From assembly GCA_002369315.1 (NCBI GenBank), contig DFDW01000036.1, positions 1 through 64,000 of the forward strand: a stretch of 64,000 nucleotides of DNA, read 5' to 3'. This document shows positions 24,317 to 32,162 of the stretch, in pieces. Position numbers and translations under genes: made by a program. The DNA comes from Ruminococcaceae bacterium UBA3818 (GTDB lineage: Bacteria; Bacillota; Clostridia; Oscillospirales; Ruminococcaceae). Under the pieces are notes generated by a model. It was given only the letters and a program-made list of their open reading frames with translations, was not told where the DNA came from and did not search any database. Within the stretch, counting starts at the first letter, position 1, and the number at the start of each line of letters is the position of its first letter.

Positions 24317-24427
24317 TTTCCAAATCCTCCGTTCCATTGACCTGATCCCGGCCGCCGCGGCAGTCCGGGATAGCAGTCCGCGGTTCTTGCACAAAGCAAT
24401 CGTCCGGGGGAAACCCATCTGCTAAGA

Positions 24428-24448
24428 GGCGGCGCCGTCAGCGCCGCC
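24428..24448. other. Intercistronic GC hairpin
   Basis: GGCGGCGC (24428-24435) pairs with GCGCCGCC (24441-24448), with no T-run. It lies in the 252-bp gap between the SPFH and zinc-ribbon genes. Could stabilise or process the mRNA. Confidence 0.45.
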
Positions 24449-24568
24449 CATACAGGAAATACATTTGTCACGTTTTGCCTGATACCCATTGCTCCAACAA
24501 TCCCGCTTTTGAAAAAACAGCTGCGGCTGCGGAAGAGAAAGGGCCGACCGTCATCTTCATTCGCCGCA

Positions 24569-25897
24569 TTATCTCCGAATATCGCCGCTGTCAAAGGGGT
24601 CCCCGCATTCCGGGCAAAACTTGGGAGGATGGGCCGGATCGGCAGGCTCCCAGCCGCATTTGTCACACTTGTACTGGGGTACCCCAGCGGGTTTGGGCTT
24701 GCCGCACTCGGTGCAGAACTTGCCTTTGTTCACCTTGCCGCAGGAACAGGTCCAGCCGCTGATGCCGGCGGGTTTGGGCTTGCCGCATTCCGGGCAGAAA
24801 TTCCCGGAAGCCGCGGCGCCGCAGGAACATTTCCAGCCGCTTGCGCCGTTACCGCCGGCAAGCTGCTGAGAAGGAGCCTGCTGCTGGCCCATGGCGTACA
24901 TATTCTGCGCGGCGCCGAATCCGCCGCCTGTCATGCCGCCTGCCATACCCATGCCCATAAAGCCGGTCATGGCTCCGGCGGTATTACCCGCTGCGGTTTG
25001 CATGGCGGATGCGGTGGCATCGGTCATGCGGCCGGCCATCATATTGGCGCTGGAGCCAAAGGTGGCGGCGTCTTCAATCTCCTGAATCTTCTTCATGTCT
25101 TCTTCGCTCAGGGTGATGGGGTTCAGAGAGATGGACGCAATGGAAATACCTCTGGCCCCCCATTTATCCTGCAGCTCGGCGTTCATGGCCGTTTTGAGCT
25201 CTTTCGCTTTTGCTGGAATCTGAGCGGGGCGGAGCTCCTGCTCGGCCAGGGCGCCTACGGCGGGCTGCAGCGCATCCATAAAGTCCGCTTTCAGCTGTCC
25301 GTCGATGAGATCCCGGGTACACTCTTCTTCCACGTTCCCGCAAAGGCGGGTATAGAACAGAAGCGGGTCGGAAATAATATAGGAGTATACACCGTTAAAG
25401 CGCAGATTCACCGTTCTGTGCATATTGATCGCCTTATTGACCACCTCAAAGAGAATGGGGGTAGGGGTTCCAAACTTATTGTTCAGGATTTCCTTGATGT
25501 TAATATAGTATATTCTCTGGTCCTTGGGCGGTTCGCCGCCGAAGGTAAACCGTTTGCCGATATTGGCGAACACATCCTGAATACTCTTGCCCAGGTCGCC
25601 GTAGAAGACGGACGGCTCAGTGGACATATCGTATACATACTCGCCGGGCTCGGCACACAAATCCACGATCTTGCCCTGGTCCACAATCAGCATACATTGA
25701 CCGTCCGCAACGGCGATCACAGAGCCGTTGGTAATGATATTTTCTTTGCCCTTGGTATTGCTGCTGCGCCCAGAGACCCGTTTGTGCCCTTTGCGCATCA
25801 GCACATCGGCGGGGAGCGCGTCACAATAGAAAAATTCTTTCCACTGGTCGGCCAGCACGCCGCCGGCAGAACCTAATGCCGCTTTGATAAGTCCCAT
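24569..25897 (-). CDS. SPFH-domain protein with three C-terminal zinc ribbons (YdjI-like)
   Basis: 442 residues from ATG 25897 (GAGGAAGG just upstream). MGLIKAALGSAGGVLADQWKEFFYC is the standard start of YdjI-type SPFH proteins. The SPFH/band-7 domain covers ~30-280, a Met/Gly/Ala-rich linker ~290-350, then three ribbons: CSCGAAASGNFCPECG, CSCGKVNKGKFCTECG, and CDKCGWEP with FCPECG. In Bacillus YdjI forms membrane platforms that recruit PspA. It leads a three-gene run with the YdjG- and YdjH-like genes. Confidence 0.9.
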   Translation of the reverse strand: MGLIKAALGSAGGVLADQWKEFFYCDALPADVLMRKGHKRVSGRSSNTKGKENIITNGSVIAVADGQCMLIVDQGKIVDLCAEPGEYVYDMSTEPSVFYGDLGKSIQDVFANIGKRFTFGGEPPKDQRIYYINIKEILNNKFGTPTPILFEVVNKAINMHRTVNLRFNGVYSYIISDPLLFYTRLCGNVEEECTRDLIDGQLKADFMDALQPAVGALAEQELRPAQIPAKAKELKTAMNAELQDKWGARGISIASISLNPITLSEEDMKKIQEIEDAATFGSSANMMAGRMTDATASAMQTAAGNTAGAMTGFMGMGMAGGMTGGGFGAAQNMYAMGQQQAPSQQLAGGNGASGWKCSCGAAASGNFCPECGKPKPAGISGWTCSCGKVNKGKFCTECGKPKPAGVPQYKCDKCGWEPADPAHPPKFCPECGDPFDSGDIRR

Positions 25898-25997
25898 AAT
25901 CCTTCCTCTTTTCCATGATATTTTTATTTGGCTTTGGCTTTCCGCTTTTATGGCGGCCGGAAATGCTTTGTCAACGCTTTGGAAGAAAGGAGCGCCG

Positions 25998-26024
25998 CTC
26001 AAACCTACTTTTTGTAGGTTTGAG
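25998..26024. promoter_or_regulatory. 11-bp inverted repeat upstream of the SPFH gene
   Basis: CTCAAACCTAC (25998-26008) and GTAGGTTTGAG (26014-26024) around TTTTT. It lies ~100 bp upstream of the SPFH start, beside a TTGACA on the minus strand, and lacks a terminator T-run, so an operator is as likely as a terminator. Confidence 0.5.
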
Positions 26025-26233
26025 CTGTTTGGCCTACCGATCTTCCGGCATCCGCGGTATGCAGCGGATGGGTTTTCACCGTATCTACATCATACAATAT
26101 TCCGGCTCCGCAAACAAGCAAATCCCGCATAAAAACAGTTCGTTTTTTAAAGAAAGCAAGGGCTTTTTCAGAAAAAATCTTGTGTTTTCCCAGAGAAAAT
26201 ACGGAAGATTTCCTATCAAGGGCCTTTGTTCCG

Positions 26234-26290
26234 AAAAAGCGCCGCAAAAGCGGCGGGAGAGTCATCCCGCAGGCTTTCGCGGCGCTTTTT
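26234..26290. terminator. Terminator of the hybrid-kinase relic
   Basis: AAAAAGCGCCGC (26234-26245) pairs with GCGGCGCTTTTT (26279-26290), with further pairing inside. It lies 13 bp past the minus-strand receiver frame. Confidence 0.8.
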
Positions 26291-26302
26291 GTTTTTTAAA
26301 AA

Positions 26303-27512
26303 TCAGTAAAACCATTTGTTTAGTGTTTTCGCCAATTCATTCCAGTCGAGCGGCTTGGCAATATGTCCGTTCATTCCTACTGTCTTGGCCGCCTGCACAT
26401 CTTCCGCAAAAGCGTTTGCCGTCATTGCGACAATGGGGACCTTCTTGCAGTAGTTCCGATTTGCTGACCGAATCGCTCTCGTAGCGTCGTAGCCGTTCAT
26501 CTTTGGCATCTGGATGTCCATGAAGATAATATCATAGTACCCATCCGCGCAGCGAAGCATTTTATCAACCGCCTCGGTACCGTCTACGGCGCGCTCCACC
26601 TCAAGGCCGGTCATCTTCAGAATTTCCGCAGCGGTCTCCGCGTTGAGCTCGTTGTCCTCCACAAGCAGCGCACGGTGCCCAGTCAGGCACATTTTTTCCA
26701 GGCTCAGCAGGAGCGCTTCCTGTGGTTTAAACTCTTCCCCGGCGACAAGGGAGTGAAAGGTTTTCGCGAGCCTGGAGCGGAACAGCGGCTTACTGATAAA
26801 CGCATTCGCGCCGGCGGCCCTGGCTTCCTGCTCAATATCCGACCAGTCATAAGCGGAGATGATAATAATGGGAACGTCTTCGCCAACTTCTCTGCGAATA
26901 GCCTTTGTGGTAGCGAAGTATAGATTTCACTCATGGCCTGAATAATCTTCATATAACCCAAAAACGCTTTTTCGGTTGTGACAAGTTCCTGCTCCATTGT
27001 GCGTTTTTTCGGAATCTCACTGCGGCAAACAGAGGCCACGACAGACAGAGATAAGCGGTCCGCGGTGTTTTTGCGGGGATGGTAAATACCTAAGAAACCG
27101 ATCATAGCACCGTTGCCTGTAATAGCGGATGCCATCAGGCTGCCGGTGCTTCCGGATACAAGCTGCCGGCAGACCGGTTGAGCCGTGTGATTTGCTGTAT
27201 CCGGCGAAGAGATGAAAATTTCCCCTTCTTTCTCCAAAGCGTCAAAGAAGAGCCCCAATTCTCCGCTGGCGACGTGTTTGGGAATACCGAACGAATCGGA
27301 TGCTTTTTACGGACCCATTCATATGTTCGGGTGATCTTGGTATGTGCTTCGTTCCATTCAAAAATGCAGGCGCAATCCGCGTCGTAATAGCGGCCGACAT
27401 CAGCAAGAATATGGCAGACCGTCTTTCGATCTTTTGGATTGTCCAGATAATTGCGAAGAAATTGTTTGATAAATTGTTCCTGCCCGGATCTATTTTGTTT
27501 CAGCCCGCTCAT
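26303..27512 (-). pseudogene. Hybrid sensor histidine kinase that lost its kinase core
   Basis: Reading the minus strand from 27512: GAF-like N-terminus (YYDADCACIFEWNEAHTKITRTYEW), then after a frameshift LGLFFDALEKEGEIFIS to IIQAMSEIYTS. Without any HisKA or HATPase sequence the next coherent frame is TKAIRREVGEDVPIIIISAYDWSDIEQEA, the first receiver, and finally the second receiver from ~26695 (ALLVEDNELNAETAAEIL, FMDIQMPKMNGYDATRAIR, ALKP-type end). The deletion point is near 26925. Frameshifts plus loss of the catalytic domains make it non-functional. Confidence 0.8.
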
Positions 27513-27753
27513 ACGCCACCTCGGATACGTTGATTTGGGAAAAGCGGGAAAAAATACAGACCATTCGTTCCTTTATACAATATTTTTTATCGTATACCAT
27601 ATTTTCTTTTCCTCCGCAATTAGCAAACTGGCGCTGAAAGAGCTTCTCAAAAACTTGTGGATTCAGGATTTCTTTTGTAAATTCCCAATGGCAGACAGCG
27701 TTTTAGGGGCATGCGGTACGAAGAAAAATACGGTACGGTACCGAAATAAAACC

Positions 27754-27782
27754 TTGCGGTACCTAACTATTTGTGGTAAAAT
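27754..27782 (+). promoter_or_regulatory. MATE promoter with CGGTAC repeats
   Basis: TTGCGG (27754-27759), 17 bp, TAAAAT (27777-27782). Three CGGTAC copies lie at 27731-27762, one within the palindrome CGGTACCG, suggesting a repressor-binding region. Confidence 0.6.
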
Positions 27783-27813
27783 ATGCATGATATTATCAGA
27801 AAGAGGGTCATAT

Positions 27814-29220
27814 ATGAAAGCAGGAGTTTTAAAAATCTCACCTGACTCAATGCTTCGCGATTCGCCGCTGAAGAGCATTATCCTGTTCGGGCTCCCAATT
27901 ATTTTCGGAAGTATGTTCCAGCAGCTTTACAGTATGGTGGACAGCATCGTAGTAGGGAATTTTGAAGGAGCAGGAGCGCTTGCGGCTGTTGGTTCATCGG
28001 CCACGGTGTGCAATTTTCTGGTGATGGTGTGCGCGGGTTTTGCGAATGGGGCCAGCATTGTGGTGTCGCAGCTTTTCGGCGCCGACGAACACGACAAGAT
28101 TAAAGCAACCATCTCCACTACACTTATTTTCTCGGTAATTTTTTCGGTGATAATGGCACTGGTTTTTGCGCCGCTTGCACCGGGGGTAGCGCGCCTGGTC
28201 AATGTGCCGGAGGATATTATGGACGCATCTGTCACCTACATGCGCATTTACTGTGTGGGGCTGATTTTTTTGATGCTGTATAATTTTTTCACAGCTGTCC
28301 TGCGTTCTCTGGGCGACTCGGTGACACCGCTGATTTTCCTTGTAATCTCCAGCCTGCTTAACATCGTGGGGGATTTGTTTTTCGTTGTCGGGCTCGGTCT
28401 GGGCGTTGCGGGCGTGGCCTGGGCAACCGTCATCGCGCAGGGGGTATCTGTGCTGCTATGCATCATCCATATCAGGGGAAAAAACCGGTATTTTCACTTT
28501 GAAAAAGGAGAATTTGTGTTTTCAAAACAGCTCTTTCGGTATGTTATGCGCATGGGGATTCCCTCCGCGGTTCAAAACGGCGTGACCAATATGGGCTTTA
28601 TTTTTGTGCAGGGGCTCGTCAACAGCTTTAGTACGATGAATATAGCGGCATACACCGCCGCGATGAAGCTTGAGAGTCTCGCGATGGTGCCTTTCGGCGG
28701 CATTTCACAGGCTTTTGCGGTTTTCGCCGGGCAGAATATCGGGGCCGGAGAGGTCGAACGGACCAAAGACGGGCTGCGCAAGAGCTTGATATTCGTGCTT
28801 ATTCTGGCGCTGAGCTGCTCCGCGATTATTTTTATCGTAGGTCCCTGGCTTATTGAGATATTTGTGGGAAAATCTGAAACCGAAGTGATTTTGCGGGGCA
28901 CCGCGTATTTGAGAACATTTTGTCCGCTTCTGACGGTTCACGCCATCATGTCCTTGTTTGGTTCGTTCCTGCGGGGCGCCGGAGACAGCATTATGACCAT
29001 GTTCATTTTCCTGACGGACCTGGGCATGCGGGTGCTTGCAGCATATGCCATCAGTCTGTGGATGGGCGTTGGATTTATGGGTTGTGCCTATGCGGTTCCC
29101 ATTGGATGGTTCTGCGCAGCGGTTTTGGCAGTAGGAAGATACTGCAGCGGGAAATGGAAAGACAAGGCGGTTGTTTCAAAGTCAAAGCCGGCTGTTGAGG
29201 AAAGCGCCGCAGAAGTCTGA
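27814..29220 (+). CDS. MATE-family multidrug/toxin efflux transporter
   Basis: 468 residues from ATG 27814 (AAAGAGGG upstream); the long upstream extension is not coding. Twelve hydrophobic segments in the MATE pattern, starting LFGLPIIFGSMFQQLYSMVDSIVVGNF, with FANGASIVVSQLFGA and a second half repeat (GGISQAFAVFAGQNIGAGE). MATE proteins export drugs or small metabolites using Na+ or H+ gradients. It stands alone with its own promoter and terminator; a link to the NRPS product 4 kb away is possible but unsupported. Confidence 0.93.
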   Translation: MKAGVLKISPDSMLRDSPLKSIILFGLPIIFGSMFQQLYSMVDSIVVGNFEGAGALAAVGSSATVCNFLVMVCAGFANGASIVVSQLFGADEHDKIKATISTTLIFSVIFSVIMALVFAPLAPGVARLVNVPEDIMDASVTYMRIYCVGLIFLMLYNFFTAVLRSLGDSVTPLIFLVISSLLNIVGDLFFVVGLGLGVAGVAWATVIAQGVSVLLCIIHIRGKNRYFHFEKGEFVFSKQLFRYVMRMGIPSAVQNGVTNMGFIFVQGLVNSFSTMNIAAYTAAMKLESLAMVPFGGISQAFAVFAGQNIGAGEVERTKDGLRKSLIFVLILALSCSAIIFIVGPWLIEIFVGKSETEVILRGTAYLRTFCPLLTVHAIMSLFGSFLRGAGDSIMTMFIFLTDLGMRVLAAYAISLWMGVGFMGCAYAVPIGWFCAAVLAVGRYCSGKWKDKAVVSKSKPAVEESAAEV

Positions 29221-29280
29221 TTTTACCGGGAAGCTGCCCGACGATGGCTCCACAGCCAAAGAAAATTTGATTCTTACGAA

Positions 29281-29323
29281 AAAAGCCGATGTTTCTGATT
29301 TGAGCAGAAACATCGGCTTTTTA
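29281..29323. terminator. Terminator between MATE and aminotransferase genes
   Basis: Perfect 17-bp stem, AAAAGCCGATGTTTCTG (29281-29297) with CAGAAACATCGGCTTTT (29305-29321), T-rich right flank, A-rich left flank. Confidence 0.85.
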
Positions 29324-29337
29324 TCTGAGGAGCCTGC

Positions 29338-30504
29338 TTATCGGGCGGCGACCGCCTTTTTGATCCGATCCAGGGCGGTCTGCAGATTTTGGCGGGTCAA
29401 AGCAAAATTCATACGGATAAATTGGCCGTAGGCATTGCCGAATTCCGCTCCGTCGTTGACACTGACGCCTGCCTTTTCCAGCAGAAATTCCGCCGGATTT
29501 TCCAGGCCCAGTTCACTGCAGTCGATCCACAGAAGAAAGCTTCCCTCCGGAACAGTGGCCCTCATGCCGGGGACCTCATTTTGCAGAAAGGAAACCGCCA
29601 GATCCCGGTTTTCTTTTAGATAATCGGTCAGGTCGGACAGCCATTGATCCGCCGAGCCGTCCATTACCTTTACGGCCGCCGCCATACTGAAAGGATTGGT
29701 GGCATAGCCGAAAGAATAGGGGATTACTTCGTCATTCCAGGCGGCGCGAAGCACCGGGTCAGCAACCGCCACAATGGCGTGCGGCAGGCTCATGAGATTA
29801 AAACCTTTGCTCATGCTCATGACCTGGACGGACAAACGCCGCGCGGCAGGGGAGACTGCGAGGACGGGAATGTGTTTTTTGCCGGGATAGATAATCAGCC
29901 CGTGCACCTCGTCGGAAATGATTTTGACATCATATTGTTCACATAACGCGACCAGCCGATCCAGTTCTTTTTGGGAAAAGACCCGCCCGGTTGGGTTGTG
30001 CGGATTTACCAAAAGGAAAACACTGGGCTTTTCGTCCCGCAGTTTTTGCTCAAAATCCGCAAAATCCAAAGCATACACACCATCTTGGCGGATCATAGGA
30101 TTTTCCACCAACCGGCATCCGGCGCTTTCGACCGCGCGGGGAAGGGGGCCGAAAAAGGGGCTTTGCATGATGACGGCGTCCCCCGGCCTGGTCAGGGCCG
30201 ACAGGGCGATTCGAATCGCGCCGATGGTGCTGGGCACGTTGGACAGCCACTCTTTCTCTGCCAGCAGGCCGTATTTCCGCCGGTACCAGTCTGTCACAAT
30301 CTGAAAGTAGGAATCCGGTTTTTTGCGGTAATTATAAGCATTTTCCTGCGCGATGGCAAGGCAGGCTTCTTTGACGCATTCCGGGCAGCAATAATCCAGG
30401 TCAGCAGTGCCCATGCCGATAACGTCATCCCTGCCTGCCGGCTGCTCCCAGCGGTAGGAGCCGTTTTTCCGGTGGTCCGGGGCGTTATCAAAGAATGGAT
30501 TCAT
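29338..30504 (-). CDS. PatB/MalY-type PLP aminotransferase (probable C-S lyase)
   Basis: 388 residues from ATG 30504, with AAAGGA 7 bp upstream. Fold-type I PLP enzyme: NPHNPTGRVFSQKEL, ISDEVHGLIIYPG and the PLP lysine in MSMSKGFNL. GMGTADLDYCCPECVKEA, followed by the YNYRKKP region, marks the PatB/MalY (cystathionine beta-lyase-like) branch, enzymes that split C-S bonds or transaminate. It is divergent from luxS, which fits methionine/homocysteine recycling. The exact substrate is not visible. Confidence 0.9.
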   Translation of the reverse strand: MNPFFDNAPDHRKNGSYRWEQPAGRDDVIGMGTADLDYCCPECVKEACLAIAQENAYNYRKKPDSYFQIVTDWYRRKYGLLAEKEWLSNVPSTIGAIRIALSALTRPGDAVIMQSPFFGPLPRAVESAGCRLVENPMIRQDGVYALDFADFEQKLRDEKPSVFLLVNPHNPTGRVFSQKELDRLVALCEQYDVKIISDEVHGLIIYPGKKHIPVLAVSPAARRLSVQVMSMSKGFNLMSLPHAIVAVADPVLRAAWNDEVIPYSFGYATNPFSMAAAVKVMDGSADQWLSDLTDYLKENRDLAVSFLQNEVPGMRATVPEGSFLLWIDCSELGLENPAEFLLEKAGVSVNDGAEFGNAYGQFIRMNFALTRQNLQTALDRIKKAVAAR

Positions 30505-30620
30505 CTTGTTTCCTTTCCGGCGCTCTGCCGTGAAATGTTTTGGGAAGCGCCTTTCTTTTTTCGCTGTCCAACGTACCATAAAATCCCTGCCGGCGCAAGA
30601 AAAGCAAAGGCGGTCCAGGT

Positions 30621-30649
30621 TGTCAAGACGCGGATTTTTCGTTATAATA
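30621..30649 (+). promoter_or_regulatory. luxS promoter
   Basis: TTGTCA (30621-30626), 17 bp, TATAAT (30644-30649), 31 bp before the luxS GTG. Confidence 0.8.
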
Positions 30650-30680
30650 AAGACATTATTCTGAAAAAGGAAGTGCCTGT

Positions 30681-31160
30681 GTGGAAAAGATTGCGAGCTT
30701 TACCATCAACCATCTGGACCTGCTGCCGGGGATCTATGTGTCCCGCAAGGACAAAGCGGGGGAAGCGGTGTTGACCACCTTTGACCTGCGGATGACCAAA
30801 CCCAACCGGGAACCGGTGATGAACACGGCGGAACTGCACACCATCGAGCATTTGGGCGCGACTTATCTGCGCAATCATCCGGATTGGGCGGACCGTATCA
30901 TTTATTTTGGCCCCATGGGCTGCAGGACGGGCAATTATCTGATTTTGAACGGAGACTACACCTCCCGGGATGTTTTGCCGCTGGTCACCGGCATGTTTGA
31001 GTTTATCCGCGATTTTGAAGGGGAAATCCCCGGCGCCGCGGCGAAAGACTGTGGAAACTATCTGGACCAGAATCTCGGTATGGCAAAATGGCAGGCCCAA
31101 AAATATCTGGATACCTGCCTGTACTGTATTCGGGAAGAAAATCTTGTTTATCCCAAGTAA
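30681..31160 (+). CDS. luxS: S-ribosylhomocysteine lyase LuxS
   Basis: 159 residues, the usual family length. It splits S-ribosylhomocysteine into homocysteine and the autoinducer-2 precursor DPD. The metal site HTIEH (His53, His57) and a distal Cys (AKDCGNYLDQNLGMAKWQA) are present, as is the catalytic Cys in GPMGCRTGNYL. GTG start after AAGGAAG. It has its own promoter and a terminator shared with msrA. Confidence 0.97.
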   Translation: MEKIASFTINHLDLLPGIYVSRKDKAGEAVLTTFDLRMTKPNREPVMNTAELHTIEHLGATYLRNHPDWADRIIYFGPMGCRTGNYLILNGDYTSRDVLPLVTGMFEFIRDFEGEIPGAAAKDCGNYLDQNLGMAKWQAQKYLDTCLYCIREENLVYPK

Positions 31161-31169
31161 ATCGGCATG

Positions 31170-31199
31170 AAAAAAGCCCGGCAGCAGCCGGGCTTTTTT
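31170..31199. terminator. Bidirectional terminator between luxS and msrA
   Basis: AAAAAAGCCCGGC (31170-31182) pairs with GCCGGGCTTTTTT (31187-31199). It overlaps the msrA stop. Confidence 0.88.
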
Positions 31200-31722
31200 A
31201 ATCCTGATAGCGGGACGGATCGACCGTTTTGACCCAGCGGATCAACTCCAACGGCACATGGCAGTAGCCGCCGGGATTTTTGTCCAGATATTTTTGATGG
31301 TATTCTTCCGCTTTCCAGAAGCTTTGCAAAGGGCAGGCCTCCACCGCCAACGGCTGACCGATTTTTTCTTCCAGCTCCAGCAGGGATTGCGCTATGATTG
31401 GTTGATCCGCAGGATCCGTATGATAAACGCCGGTCCGGTACTGATGGCCTACGTCTTCCCCTTGCTGATCCACCGAGGTGGGATCGATGATTTTATAAAA
31501 CAGTTTGAGCAAAACAGGCAGAGAAAGAACCTGTGGATCATACAGAACGCGGACGGTCTCGGCGTGACCGGTGTTTTCATACCGGACCTGCTGATAAGTC
31601 GGCGCATCCACATCGCCGTTGGCAAAACCGACATCGGTTTGCAGTACACCTTTGATTTGGCTTATGTATTTCTCAACGCCCCAGTAGCACCCGCCGGCCA
31701 GATAGATTTCTTTCGTATCCAT
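31198..31722 (-). CDS. msrA: Peptide methionine-S-sulfoxide reductase MsrA
   Basis: 174 residues from ATG 31722 (AAGGAGG 4-5 bp upstream). Reduces methionine-S-sulfoxide in proteins. The active-site motif is GCYWGVEKY with Tyr where GCFWG is commonest, a known variation. QVRYENTGHAETVRVLYDP, DPTSVDQQGEDVGHQYRTGVY and a C-terminal GGYCHVPL (possible resolving Cys) fit the family. No MsrB domain is fused. Convergent with luxS. Confidence 0.95.
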   Translation of the reverse strand: MDTKEIYLAGGCYWGVEKYISQIKGVLQTDVGFANGDVDAPTYQQVRYENTGHAETVRVLYDPQVLSLPVLLKLFYKIIDPTSVDQQGEDVGHQYRTGVYHTDPADQPIIAQSLLELEEKIGQPLAVEACPLQSFWKAEEYHQKYLDKNPGGYCHVPLELIRWVKTVDPSRYQD

Positions 31723-32026
31723 ACGTCCTCCTTGCAACGGCCCCGCTTGTTGCCGGACCGGAATCTGTGCTTATTATACCTGTGCGTGCCGTGATCTTGC
31801 AAGCGATTTTCGAAAAACCGCTGCCCGGAAAAAGATGCTGCTGTTTTCATGTGGACGTTTCAGATTGCTCCGAGGCCGGGAAAATATAACCCGATCAAAA
31901 GACGGATGCAGGGCAGAAGAATGGAATCATATGCCAATCAAAATGCATTTTCTTTCCAGCATACGGATACGGGCCCCAAAATCTCTGCTTTTTCCTCTTT
32001 TTATGCGGGTATTTTCCCTATTTTTC
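31723..32026. other. Intergenic region before the NRPS locus, no gene seen
   Basis: Frames of 60-70 codons on the plus strand lack ribosome sites and protein-like composition. The last part is T-rich and leads into the NRPS promoter. Confidence 0.5.
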
Positions 32027-32055
32027 TTGCTTTTTTAACAAATTCACGGTATAAA
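32027..32055 (+). promoter_or_regulatory. NRPS operon promoter
   Basis: TTGCTT (32027-32032), 17 bp, TATAAA (32050-32055). It predicts a leader of about 100 nt before the NRPS start codon. Confidence 0.6.
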
Positions 32056-32103
32056 TAAAGGTGGAACTTTATGTGTTTTGCGGAAATAACGGGAATGAAC
32101 TTT

Positions 32104-32145
32104 TGAAACAGTGTTTCATCCGAAATAGGATGAGCATCTGTTTCA
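32104..32145 (+). promoter_or_regulatory. Hairpin in the NRPS leader
   Basis: TGAAACAG (32104-32111) pairs with CTGTTTCA (32138-32145), and inside it TCATCC (32116-32121) pairs with GGATGA (32128-32133). The outer stem abuts the AGGAGGG that precedes the NRPS start, so folding could affect translation. Confidence 0.55.
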
Positions 32146-32162
32146 GGAGGGTGGAGGATATT

